Positions 1 to 12,225 of a DNA stretch of 64,000 nt are shown here, piece after piece. The position numbers and the translations under genes were made by a program. The notes beneath the pieces are model-generated. The model ran no database searches, was not told the DNA's origin, and was given only the letters and a program-made list of their open reading frames with translations. Each line of letters opens with the position of its first letter. The first letter of the stretch is position 1. This DNA comes from Nemophila menziesii (Eukaryota; Streptophyta; Magnoliopsida; Boraginales; Hydrophyllaceae), in contig JARWIR010000246.1 in NCBI GenBank assembly GCA_029959085.1, forward strand, positions 1 to 64,000, read 5' to 3'.

Positions 1-2424
1 AACAAAATTGTACCTAACAAAATCAACCTACGTTGTTAAGATTGACAAAATTTTCTCGATTAATAAAACTAAATGTTTCATCCATAGAAGGAGACACATT
101 AATAGCTTCTACAAATATATGGAATAAGTAGTCGACATAAGTTTAGTTGACAACCTAATATATAGGGTTGTTTAAGTCCAATAAGTGATTAAATATGCAA
201 TCAATTGCGATTTTTAAAATATAAAACACATACATATCTTGAGATTAAACTTTTTTGCTATTTAGTCTGAGTTTGGCGCATACCATAAATTCTTCTCTAC
301 ATATACTTATGCAATGATAATTTTTTATTGAAAAAACCTAAATATATTTACTAGGTTCATATGTATTATGTTAAAATTTATTTTGTTATATACCTAATAT
401 AGATGAATTATTTGTGAATTTTTACATTATTTTGTTTTATGTAATATTTAAAAAATAGAAACTAAAAGCCGTATTTAGTAACATTGTTTTTAAAAGGTTT
501 TTATAAATTTATTTAGCTCAATTTTGTCAAAATACAATTTTCATATATGTTGATACAATTTTTGATAGTGTAATTACTATTCAAGATTATATATTAGAAA
601 AAAACCGGAATACATATTATATAATTGCTTAATAATATTATTTTGTCTTGCTTTTTTAGAATAAGTAAAATATATTAAATTCAACATGTATTATTTATAT
701 TTGATATAATTAATAATATAAAAATAATAATATTAATAATTAAATAAAAGGAAATTGTAGAAAATTATAACTCTATACAATTTTGTATTTATAATAATCT
801 TAATTTGTATGTTAATTATATATAGATTCAATTTTAATAACTTCTACAAAATTAGAGCCAGAATATTATTTGAGATAATAACTATACGTGAATTAATTAA
901 AAATAAAAAATAAAGTTCGAATTAAAATGTTATATCGTAAAAAATAACTTAGGTATGAACACAAAATCATAGTAAGTTACATGATTTAGGCATAATTCTT
1001 TCATAAAAAACTCTACAATTTGATCATTGGCCATGACATTTCATCACAATCATCCTCGTAGGAAGGAAAATTGTAATAAAATGTCATAACCACGAGCATA
1101 TTGTATAGGTTACATAGGGTTACTTGGAGAATCGAGATTAATTTGAAGAGCTCTATACGTTTCAATAAGTAAAAACAACTCAGGGAAAAGAATATTTGAA
1201 GAAAATATAGCGGCAGAGAATTGTATATGTTTAATGATGGGCCTGGTTTAGTTGTGCCAGAATTAGGTTAAATTGTATATGTTTATATAGTAGTTAGGAA
1301 TGATGGGCCTGGTTTAGTTGGGCTTTACATTATACAGTATATATGGTTGATATAAATAAAAAAAACAAAAAAAACCAGGCGTGGAATTTTATTGGGCCTA
1401 ATTTTAAGGATAACTATAATAATTTTTTCTTCCCTACTTACCTCTAATCTTAAAATATATATTTATATTTTTAAAATACCTTTATACGCATGGTTATAGA
1501 AGATATATTTATTGTATTCAAGAATTGTGCGTCTACAACTAGAGTAGCAAAGCCTATCAATCATATCTTAGTGTTGTAAAAAACGTTTTATTATTTTAAA
1601 ACTTCTTATTCTATTTTGATTTTAGTTTCAATTTATTTCGTGAGCTCATAAACTTCATAAATCGTTCCTTATTATTGAACATAAGTCTATTTTCCCATTA
1701 TTTTAAAAATTAATAACATGTATATGTTAAAACAAAATTTATAAGAATTTGTTTATAAAATTGGAACGCAAATAAAATATTTTTTTAAGTTACATTAGAA
1801 CAATAATATAGACAAAATAATCGTTTATACATATCATTTGATTTTTTAGTATATATAAATTTATATATTATTAGAATTATCATAGAAAATTATACTCCGA
1901 AGAAATATATTATAATCATTCTTCATTTCGATAGTATAGAAATACGACTATTGAAGAAAGATTTGTGTTACAAGGATATATCTTTTTAATTAGTAAAAAA
2001 GATTATAAATATTAATATATTCTTTGTTGTTTATTTGTTCTCTTGTTATCAGTCAATACAGTACATTATTCTCCCTAAATATTCTCTTTTGTCTGATTAA
2101 ATTTACACTACTGATAAAGTATTATATCCTTTATTTTTGTATTCTATATAATTTAATAGTATATTTTAGTTGGTTAATATATTATGATTAATAATAACTT
2201 TATATAATATTGATTTTTTTAATAAAACATATTTCATGTAGTCTTTCAATTTTTCTTATTAATGTGTCTATTTTTTTATCTCTCAAAATAATAACAATCT
2301 TGTAATGTATGTGACTGAAAAAAATATAATATATTCTATTCATAAAATTATATAATATAATAGATTCGTATTTATATTTGGGTAAGTGTAATAAATTTTT
2401 TTAGGCGTGATAAATACGTAACGT
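1..2424 (+). repeat. Satellite unit 1, A-type, with two private deletions
   Basis: A-type unit with the extra GGGCCTGG-containing arm. Compared with unit 2 it lacks about 26 bp near 806 and 8 bp near 1123, which explains its 2424-bp length. Foldback core is at 1028-1092, with a C-to-A-side variant (GATCATTGG) just outside the core. The TATA motif is at 1282-1289 (minus strand). The array may continue to the left. Confidence 0.95.
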
Positions 2425-3463
2425 AACAAAATTGTACCTAACAAAATCAACCTACGTTGTTAAGATTGACAAAATTTTCTCGATTAATAAAACTAAATGT
2501 TTCATCCATAGAAGGAGACACATTAATAGATTCTACAAATATATGGAATAAGTAGTCGACATAAGTTTAGTTGAGAACCTAATATACAGGGTTGTTTAAG
2601 TCCAATAAGTGATTAAATATGCAATTAATTGCGATTTTTAAAATACAAAACACATACATGTCTTGAGATTAAACTCTTGTGCTATGTAGTCTGATTTTGG
2701 CGCATACCATAAATTCTTCTCTACATATACTTATGCAATGATAATTTTTTATTGAAAAAACTTAAATATATTTACTAGGTTCATATGTATTATGTTAAAA
2801 TTTATTTTGTGATATACCTAATATAGATGAATTATTTGTGAATTTTTACATTATTTTGTTTTATGTAATATTTAAAAAATAGAAACTAAAAGCCGTATTT
2901 AGTAACATTGTTTTTAAAAGGTTTTTATAAATTTATTTAGCCCAGTTTTGTCAAAATACAATTTTCATATATGTTGATACAATTTTTTATAGTGTAATTA
3001 CTATTCAAGATTATATATTAGAAAAAAACCGGAATACATATTATATAATTGCTTAATAATATTATTTTGTCTTGCTTTTTTAGAATAAGTAAAATATATT
3101 AAATTCAACATGTATTATTTATATTTGATATAATTAATAATATAAAAATAATAATATTAATAATTAAATAAAAGGAAATTTTAGAAAATTATAACTCTAT
3201 ACAATTTTGTATTTATAATAATCTTAAATTATAGGATATGAAAAATATTTTAGTTTGTATGTTAATTATATATAGATTCAATTTTAATAACTTCTACAAA
3301 ATTAGAGCTAGAATATTATTTGAGATAATAACTATACGTGAATTAATTAAAAATAAAAAATAAAGTTCGAATTAAAATGTTATATCGTAAAAAATAACTT
3401 AGGTATGAACACAAAATCATAGTAAGTTACATGATTTAGGCATAATTCTTTCATAAAAAACTC

Positions 3464-3555
3464 TACAATTTGATCGTTGGCCATGACATTTCATCACAAT
3501 CATCCTCGTAGGAAGGAAAATTGTAATAAAATGTCATAACCACGAGCATATTGTA
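3464..3555 (-). repeat. Imperfect inverted repeat, pri-miRNA-like foldback (reference unit 2)
   Basis: Core arms 3478-3500 and 3520-3542 (23 bp each, 19-nt loop) differ at four places, all C in the left arm against T in the complement of the right arm. In minus-strand RNA these are G-U wobbles, so the core pairs without a mismatch. Beyond the core the pairing resumes after one bulge and two mismatches up to TACAAT/ATTGTA, giving arms of 37 and 36 nt. The loop holds a small TCCT-CGT-AGGA stem. By eye the two 23-base core arms are the same in all 26 units; variants fall in the loop or outside the core. Size, short loop and position about 170-200 bases after the predicted start resemble a plant microRNA precursor. 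No known family was recognised, and a decayed palindromic insertion is the alternative. Confidence 0.6.
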
Positions 3556-3677
3556 TAGGTTACATAGGGTTACTGCGATATTTGGAGAATCGAGATTAAT
3601 TTGAAGAGCTCTATACGTTTCAATATGTAAAAACAACTCAGGGAAAAGAATATTTGAAGAAAATATAGCGGCAGAGA

Positions 3678-3778
3678 ATTGTATATGTTTAATGATGGGC
3701 CTGGTTTAGTTGTGCCAGAATTAGGTTAAATTGTATATGTTTATATAGTAGTTAGGAATGATGGGCCTGGTTTAGTTG
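3678..3778 (+). repeat. A-type internal direct repeat around GGGCCTGG (reference unit 2)
   Basis: The segment starting ATTGTATATGTTTA and ending GGGCCTGGTTTAGTTG occurs at 3678-3712 and again at 3730-3778. The second copy has an extra 14 or so bases between the two halves, which contain part of the TATA motif. Only A-type units (1-3, 7, 23-26) have the first copy; B, C and E have AAAAGATTAAA(A/G)GTG there and D has neither. The duplication adds a GGCCCA motif just downstream of the predicted start on the minus strand. Confidence 0.85.
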
Positions 3779-3856
3779 GGCTTTACATTATACAGTATAT
3801 ATGGTTGATATAAATAAAAAAAACAAAAAAAACCAGGCGTGGAATTTTATTGGGCC
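3740..3856 (-). promoter_or_regulatory. Promoter-like block on the minus strand (reference unit 2)
   Basis: Reading the minus strand from 3856 leftward: GGCCCA (3856-3851), AAGCCCA (3783-3777), GGCCCA (3767-3762), then TATATAAA (3747-3740), 14 bases past the last motif. GGCCCA/AAGCCCA are the site II-like elements common upstream of plant genes, and their order before a TATA box fits an RNA polymerase II core promoter. A start would be expected about 30 bases on, near CTGGCACAAC (around 3712). The TATA motif is kept in all 26 units; B-type units have lost AAGCCCA. The TATA start lies 262 bases right of the foldback core start in A-type (254 in unit 1), 245 in B, C and E, and 228 in D. Chance occurrence in AT-rich DNA is possible for the TATA alone, less so for the combination. 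Confidence 0.5.
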
Positions 3857-4882
3857 TAATTTTAAGGATAACTATAATAATTTTTTCTTCCCTACTTACC
3901 TCTAATCTTAAAATATATATTTATATTTTTAAAATACCTTTATACGCATGGTTATAGAAGATATATTTATTGTATTCAAGAATTGTGCGTCTACAACTAG
4001 AGTAGCAAAGCCTATCAATCATATCTTAGTGTTGTAAAAAACGTTTTATTATTTTAAAACTTCTTATTCTATTTTGATTTTAGTTTCAATTTATTTCGTG
4101 AGCTCATAAACTTCATAAATCGTTCCTTATTATTGAACATAAGTCTATTTTCCCATTATTTTAAAAATTAATAACATGTATATGTTAAAACAAAATTTAT
4201 AAGAATTTGTTTATAAAATTGGAACACAAATAAAATATTTTTTTAAGTTACATTAGAACAATAATATAGACAAAATAATCGTTTATACATATCATTTGAT
4301 TTTTTAGTATATATAAATTTATATATTATTAGAACTATCATAGAAAATTATACTCCGAAGAAATATATTATAATCATTCTTCATTTCGATAGTATAGAAA
4401 TACGACTATTGAAGAAAGATTTGTGTTACAAGGATATATCTTTTTAATTAGTAAAAAAGATTATAAATATTAATATATTCTTTGTTGTTTATTTGTTCTC
4501 TTGTTATCAGTCAATACAGTACATTATTCTCCCTAAATATTCTCTTTTGTCTGATTAAATTTACACTACTGATAAAGTATTATATCCTTTATTTTTGTAT
4601 TCTATATAATTTAATAGTATATTTTAGATGGTTAATATATTATGATTAATAATAACTTTATATAATATTGATTTTTTTAATAAAACATATTTCATGTAGT
4701 CTTTCAATTTTTCTTATTAATGTGTCTATTTTTTTATCTCTCAAAATAATAACAATCTTGTAATGTATGTGACTGAAAAAAATATAATATATTCTATTCA
4801 TAAAATTATATAATATAATAGATTCGTATTTATATTTGGGTAAGTGTAATAAATTTTTTTAGGCGTGATAAATACATAACGT

Positions 4883-7339
4883 AACAAAATTGTACCTAAC
4901 AAAATCAACCTACGTTGTTAAGATTGACAAAATTTTCTCGATTAATAAAACTAAATGTTTCATCCATAGAAGGAGACACATTAATAGCTTCTACAAATAT
5001 ATGGAATAAGTAGTCGACATAAGTTTAGTTGAGAACCTAATATACAGGGTTGTTTAAGTCCAATAAGTGATTAAATATGCAATTAATTGCGATTTTTAAA
5101 ATACAAAACACATACATGTCTTGAGATTAAACTCTTGTGCTATTTAGTCTGATTTTGGCGCATACCATAAATTCTTCTCTACATATACTTATGCAATGAT
5201 AATTTTTTATTGAAAAAACTTAAATATATTTACTAGGTTCATATGTATTATGTTAAAATTTATTTTGTGATATACCTAATATAGATGAATTATTTGTGAA
5301 TTTTTACATTATTTTGTTTTATGTAATATTTAAAAAATAGAAACTAAAAGCCGTATTTAGTAACATTGTTTTTAAAAGGTTTTTATAAATTTATTTAGCT
5401 CAGTTTTGTCAAAATACAATTTTCATATATGTTGATACAATTTTTGATAGTGTAATTACTATTCAAGATTATATATTAGAAAAAAACCGGAATACATATT
5501 ATATAATTGCTTAATAATATTATTTTGTCTTGCTTTTTTAGAATAAGTAAAATATATTAAATTCAACATGTATTATTTATATTTGATATAATTAATAATA
5601 TAAAAATAATAATATTAATAATTAAATAAAAGGAAATTTTAGAAAATTATAACTCTATACAATTTTGTATTTATAATAATCTTAAATTATAGGATATGAA
5701 AAATATTTTAGTTTGTATGTTAATTATATATAGATTCAATTTTAATAACTTCTACAAAATTAGAGCTAGAATATTATTTGAGATAATAACTATACGTGAA
5801 TTAATTAAAAATAAAAAATAAAGTTCGAATTAAAATGTTATATCGTAAAAAATAACTTAGGTATGAACACAAAATCATAGTAAGTTACATGATTTAGGCA
5901 TAATTCTTTCATAAAAAACTCTACAATTTGATCGTTGGCCATGACATTTCATCACAATCGTCCTCGTAGGAAGGAAAATTGTAATAAAATGTCATAACCA
6001 CGAGCATATTGTATAGGTTACATAGGGTTACTGCGATATTTGGAGAATCGAGATTAATTTGAAGAGCTCTATACGTTTCAATATGTAAAAACAACTCAGG
6101 GAAAAGAATATTTGAAGAAAATATAGCGGCAGAGAATTGTATATGTTTAATGATGGGCCTGGTTTAGTTGTGCCAGAATTAGGTTAAATTGTATATGTTT
6201 ATATAGTAGTTAGGAATGATGGGCCTGGTTTAGTTGGGCTTTACATTATACAGTATATATGGTTGATATAAATAAAAAAACAAAAAAAACCAGGCGTGGA
6301 ATTTTATTGGGCCTAATTTTAAGGATAACTATAATAATTTTTTCTTCCCTACTTACCTCTAATCTTAAAATATATATTTATATTTTTAAAATACCTTTAT
6401 ACGCATGGTTATAGAAGATATATTTATTGTATTCAAGAATTGTGCGTCTACAACTAGAGTAGCAAAGCCTATCAATCATATCTTAGTGTTGTAAAAAACG
6501 TTTTATTATTTTAAAACTTCTTATTCTATTTTGATTTTAGTTTCAATTTATTTCGTGAGCTCATAAACTTCATAAATCGTTCCTTATTATTGAACATAAG
6601 TTTATTTTCCCTTTATTTTAAAAATTAATAACATGTATATGTTAAAACAAAATTTATAAGAATTTGTTTATAAAATTGGAACACAAATAAAATATTTTTT
6701 TAAGTAACATTAGAACAATAATATAGACAAAATAATCGTTTATACATATCATTTGATTTTTTAGTATATATAAATTTATATATTATTAGAATTATCATAG
6801 AAAATTATACTCCGAAGAAATATATTATAATCATTCTTCATTTCGATAGTATAGAAATACGACTATTGAAGAAAGATTTGTGTTACAAGGATATATCTTT
6901 TTAATTAGTAAAAAAGATTATAAATATTAATATATTCTTTGTTGTTTATTTGTTCTCTTGTTATGAGTCAATACAGTACATTATTCTCCCTAAATATTCT
7001 CTTTTGTCTGATTAAATTTACACTACTAATAAAGTATTATATCCTTTATTTTTGTATTCTATATAATTTAATAGTATATTTTAGTTGGTTAATATATTAT
7101 GATTAATAATAACTTTATATAATATTGATTTTTTTAATAAAACATATTTCATGTAGTCTTTCAATTTTTCTTATTAATGTGTCTATTTTTTTATCTCTCA
7201 AAATAATAACAATCTTGTAATGTATGTGACTGAAAAAAATATAATATATTCTATTCATAAAATTATATAATATAATAGATTCGTATTTATATTTGGCTAA
7301 GTGTAATAAATTTTTTTAGGCGTGATAAATACGTAACGC
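4883..7339 (+). repeat. Satellite unit 3, A-type
   Basis: A-type unit of 2457 bp. Foldback core is at 5936-6000, with a private A-to-G change in the loop (CAATCGTCC). Its right part has GTTATGAGTC and CTACTAATAAAG, shared with units 4, 5 and 7, so it is partly B-like on that side. Confidence 0.95.
6766..6783. repeat. 18-bp perfect AT palindrome (example in unit 3)
   Basis: ATATATAAATTTATATAT reads the same on both strands. It recurs at the same place in every complete unit, and lies in the part missing from truncated unit 26. In such AT-rich DNA the element may be incidental, though it could extrude as a cruciform or bind AT-hook proteins. Confidence 0.7.
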
Positions 7340-9781
7340 AACAAAATTGTACCTAACAAAATCAACCTACGTTGTTAAGATTGACAAAATTTTCTCGATT
7401 AATAAAACTAAATGTTTCATCCATAGAAGGAGACACATTAATAGCTTCTACAAATATATGGAATAAGTAGTCGACATAAGTTTAGTTGACAACCTAATAT
7501 ATAGGGTTGTTTAAGTCCAATAAGTGATTAAATATGCAATTAATTGTGATTTTTAAAATATAAAACACATACATATCTTGAGATTAAACTCTTGTGCTAT
7601 TTAGTCTTATTTTGGCGCATACCATAAATTCTTCTCTACATATACTTATGCAATGATAATTTTTTATTGAAAAAACTTAAATATATTTACTAGGTTCATA
7701 TGTATTATGTTAAAATTTATTTTGTGATATACCTAATATAGATGAATTATTTGTGAATTTTTACATTATTTTGCTTTATGTAATATTTAAAAAATAGAAA
7801 CTAAAAGCCGTATTTAGTAACATTGTTTTTAAAAGGTTTTTATAAATTTATTTAGCTCAGTTTTGTCAAAATACAATTTTCATATATGTTGATACAATTT
7901 TTGATAGTGTAATTACTATTCAAGATTATATATTAGAAAAAAACCGGAATACATATTATATAATTGCTTAATAATATTATTTTGTCTTGCTTTTTTAGAA
8001 TAAGTAAAATATATTAAATTCAACATGTATTATTTATATTTGATATAATTAATAATATAAAAATAATAATATTAATAATTAAATAAAAGGAAATTGTAGA
8101 AAATTATAACTCTATACAATTTTGTATTTATAATAATCTTAAATTATAGGATATGAAAAATATTTTAGTTTGTATGTTAATTATATATAGATTCAATTTT
8201 AATAACTTCTACAAAATTAGAGCCAGAATATTATTTGAGATAATAACTATACGTGAATTAATTAAAAATAAAAAATAAAGTTAGAATTAAAATGTTATAT
8301 CGTAAAAAATAACTTAGGTATGAACACAAAATCATAGTAAGTTACATAATTTAGGCATAATTCTTTCATAAAAAACTAAACAATTTGATCGTTGGCCATG
8401 ACATTTCATCACAATCATCCTCGTAGGAAGAAAAATTGTAATAAAATGTCATAACCACGAGCATATTGTATAGGTTACATAGGGTTACTGCGATATTTGG
8501 AGAATCGAGATTAATTTGAAGAGCTCTATACGTTTCAATATGTAAAAACAACTCAAGGAAAAGAATATTTGAAGAAAAATATAGCGGCAGAGAAAAGATT
8601 AAAAGTGTTGTGCCAGAATTAGGTTAAATTGTATATGTTTATATAGTAGTTAGGAATGATGGGCCTGGTTTAGTTGCGCTTTACATTATACAGTATATAT
8701 GGTTGATATAAATAAAAAAAACAAAAAAAAAACAGGCCTGGAATTTTATTGGGCCTAATTTTAAGGATAACTATAATAATTTTTTCTTCCCTACTTACCT
8801 CTAATCTTAAAATATATATTTATATTTTTAAAATACCTTTATACGCATGGTTATAGAAGATATATTTATTGTATTCAAGAATTGTGCGTCTACAACTAGA
8901 GTAGCAAAGCCTATCAATCATATCTTAGTGTTGTAAAAAACGTTTTATTATTTTAAAACTTCTTATTCTATTTTGATTTTAGTTTCAATTTATTTCGTGA
9001 GCTCATATACTTCATAAATCGTTCCTTATTATTGAACATAAGTTTATTTTCCCTTTATTTTGAAAATTAATAACATGTATATGTTAAAACAAAATTTATA
9101 AGAATTTGTTTATAAAATTGGAACACAAATAAAATATTTTTTTAAGTAACATTAGAACAATAATATAGATAAAATAATCGTTTATACATATCATTTGATT
9201 TTTTAGTATATATAAATTTATATATTATTAGAATTATCATATAAAATTATACTCCGAAGAAATATATTATAATCATTCTTCATTTCGATAGTATAGAAAT
9301 ACGACTATTGAAGAAAGATTTGTGTTACAAGGATATATCTTTTTAATTAGTAAAAAAGATTATAAATATTAATATATTCTTTGTTGTTTATTTGTTCTCT
9401 TGTTATGAGTCAATACAGTACATTATTCTCCCTAAATATTCTCTTTTGTCTGATTAAATTTACACTACTAATAAAGTATTATATCCTTTATTTTTGTATT
9501 CTATATAATTTAATAGTATATTTTAGTTGGTTAATATATTATGATTAATAATAACTTTATATAATATTGATTTTTTTAATAAAACATATTTCATGTAGTC
9601 TTTCAATTTTTCTTATTAATGTGTCTATTTTTTTATCTCTCAAAATAATAACAATCTTGTAATGTATGTGACTGAAAAAAATATAATATATTCTATTCAT
9701 AAAATTATATAATATAATAGATTCGTATTTATATTTGGCTAAGTGTAATAAATTTTTTTAGGCGTGATAAATACGTAACGC
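7340..9781 (+). repeat. Satellite unit 4, B-type
   Basis: First B-type unit (2442 bp). It has GAGAAAAGATTAAAAGTG in place of the first A-type arm, a TTGCGCTTT change that destroys the AAGCCCA promoter motif, and ACAGGCCTGG instead of CCAGGCGTGG. Foldback core is at 8393-8457, TATA at 8638-8645 (minus). Confidence 0.95.
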
Positions 9782-12225
9782 AACAAAATTGTACCTAACA
9801 AAATCAACCTACGTTGTTAAGATTGACAAAATTTTCTCGATTAATAAAACTAAATGTTTCATCCATAGAAGGAGACACATTAATAGCTTCTACAAATATA
9901 TGGAATAAGTAGTCGACATAAGTTTAGTTGACAACCTAATATATAGGGTTGTTTAAGTCCAATAAGTGATTAAATATGCAATTAATTGTGATTTTTAAAA
10001 TATAAAACACATACATATCTTGAGATTAAACTCTTGTGCTATTTAGTCTTATTTTGGCGCATACCATAAATTCTTCTCTACATATACTTATGCAATGATA
10101 ATTTTTTATTGAAAAAACTTAAATATATTTACTAGGTTCATATGTATTATGTTAAAATTTATTTTGTGATATACCTAATATAGATGAATTATTTGTGAAT
10201 TTTTACATTATTTTGCTTTATGTAATATTTAAAAAATAGAAACTAAAAGCCGTATTTAGTAACATTGTTTTTAAAAGGTTTTTATAAATTTATTTAGCTC
10301 AGTTTTGTCAAAATACAATTTTCATATATGTTGATACAATTTTTGATAGTGTAATTACTATTCAAGATTATATATTAGAAAAAAACCGGAATACATATTA
10401 TATAATTGCTTAATAATATTATTTTGTCTTGCTTTTTTAGAATAAGTAAAATATATTAAATTCAACATGTATTATTTATATTTGATATAATTAATAATAT
10501 AAAAATAATAATATTAATAATTAAATAAAAGGAAATTGTAGAAAATTATAACTCTATACAATTTTGTATTTATAATAATCTTAAATTATAGGATATGAAA
10601 AATATTTTAGTTTGTATGTTAATTATATATAGATTCAATTTTAATAACTTCTACAAAATTAGAGCCAGAATATTATTTGAGATAATAACTATACGTGAAT
10701 TAATTAAAAATAAAAAATAAAGTTAGAATTAAAATGTTATATCGTAAAAAATAACTTAGGTATGAACACAAAATCATAGTAAGTTACATAATTTAGGCAT
10801 AATTCTTTCATAAAAAACTAAACAATTTGATCGTTGGCCATGACATTTCATCACAATCATCCTCGTAGGAAGAAAAATTGTAATAAAATGTCATAACCAC
10901 GAGCATATTGTATAGGTTACATAGGGTTACTGCGATATTTGGAGAATCGAGATTAATTTGAAGAGCTCTATACGTTTCAATATGTAAAAACAACTCAAGG
11001 AAAAGAATATTTGAAGAAAAATATAGCGGGGCAGAGAAAAGATTAAAAGTGTTGTTCCAGAATTAGGTTAAATTGTATATGTTTATATAGTAGTTAGGAA
11101 TGATGGGCCTGGTTTAGTTGCGCTTTACATTATACAGTATATATGGTTGATATAAATAAAAAAAACAAAAAAAAAACAGGCCTGGAATTTTATTGGGCCT
11201 AATTTTAAGGATAACTATAATAATTTTTTCTTCCCTACTTACCTCTAATCTTAAAATATATATTTATATTTTTAAAATACCTTTATACGCATGGTTATAG
11301 AAGATATATTTATTGTATTCAAGAATTGTGCGTCTACAACTAGAGTAGCAAAGCCTATCAATCATATCTTAGTGTTGTAAAAAACGTTTTATTATTTTAA
11401 AACTTCTTATTCTATTTTGATTTTAGTTTCAATTTATTTCGTGAGCTCATATACTTCATAAATCGTTCCTTATTATTGAACATAAGTTTATTTTCCCTTT
11501 ATTTTGAAAATTAATAACATGTATATGTTAAAACAAAATTTATAAGAATTTGTTTATAAAATTGGAACACAAATAAAATATTTTTTTAAGTAACATTAGA
11601 ACAATAATATAGACAAAATAATCGTTTATACATATCATTTGATTTTTTAGTATATATAAATTTATATATTATTAGAATTATCATATAAAATTATACTCCG
11701 AAGAAATATATTATAATCATTCTTCATTTCGATAGTATAGAAATACGACTATTGAAGAAAGATTTGTGTTACAAGGATATATCTTTTTAATTAGTAAAAA
11801 AGATTATAAATATTAATATATTCTTTGTTGTTTATTTGTTCTCTTGTTATGAGTCAATACAGTACATTATTCTCCCTAAATATTCTCTTTTGTCTGATTA
11901 AATTTACACTACTAATAAAGTATTATATCCTTTATTTTTGTATTCTATATAATTTAATAGTATATTTTAGTTGGTTAATATATTATGATTAATAATAACT
12001 TTATATAATATTGATTTTTTTAATAAAACATATTTCATGTAGTCTTTCAATTTTTCTTATTAATGTGTCTATTTTTTTATCTCTCAAAATAATAACAATC
12101 TTGTAATGTATGTGACTGAAAAAAATATAATATATTCTATTCATAAAATTATATAATATAATAGATTCGTATTTATATTTGGCTAAGTGTAATAAATTTT
12201 TTTAGGCGTGATAAATACGTAACGC
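9782..12225 (+). repeat. Satellite unit 5, B-type
   Basis: B-type, 2444 bp, almost identical to unit 4. It has two extra G bases in AGCGGGGCAGAG and a GTTGTTCCAG variant. Foldback core is at 10835-10899. Confidence 0.95.

Larger units (their letters stand above)
2425..4882 (+). repeat. Satellite unit 2, A-type (reference unit)
   Basis: Full-length 2458-bp A-type unit used here as the reference for the promoter, foldback and internal direct repeat. Foldback core is at 3478-3542. It carries GTTATCAGTC and CTACTGATAAAG in its right part, unlike unit 3. Confidence 0.96.

Noticed and set aside
3464..3555. Foldback as a MITE (Stowaway or Tourist)
   Set aside because: The ends TACAAT/ATTGTA do not match the terminal repeats of those families, and no TA or TTA-type target duplication is clear. 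A decayed unknown element remains possible.
3568..3576. AGGGTTA-like telomere motif (CATAGGGTTAC) in each unit
   Set aside because: It occurs singly per 2.4 kb unit, with no TTTAGGG tandem run, so it is not interstitial telomeric repeat.
3910..3935. Exact match to the yeast ARS core (ATTTATATTTT) in each unit
   Set aside because: Plant origins are not defined by this motif, and an 11-base AT-only match is expected often in sequence of this composition.
8366..8551. Minus-strand 61-codon frame repeated in B- and C-type units (also at 10808, 13252, 18153, 20595, 25457, 35166, 42454)
   Set aside because: Its first codon is TTG, not ATG. The first ATG in frame is at codon 30, leaving about 28-32 residues, and a lone ATG-TAA lies just upstream. 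In A- and D-type units the frame ends four codons earlier. The sequence overlaps the foldback, which explains its conservation better than coding. A short peptide cannot be excluded but has no support.
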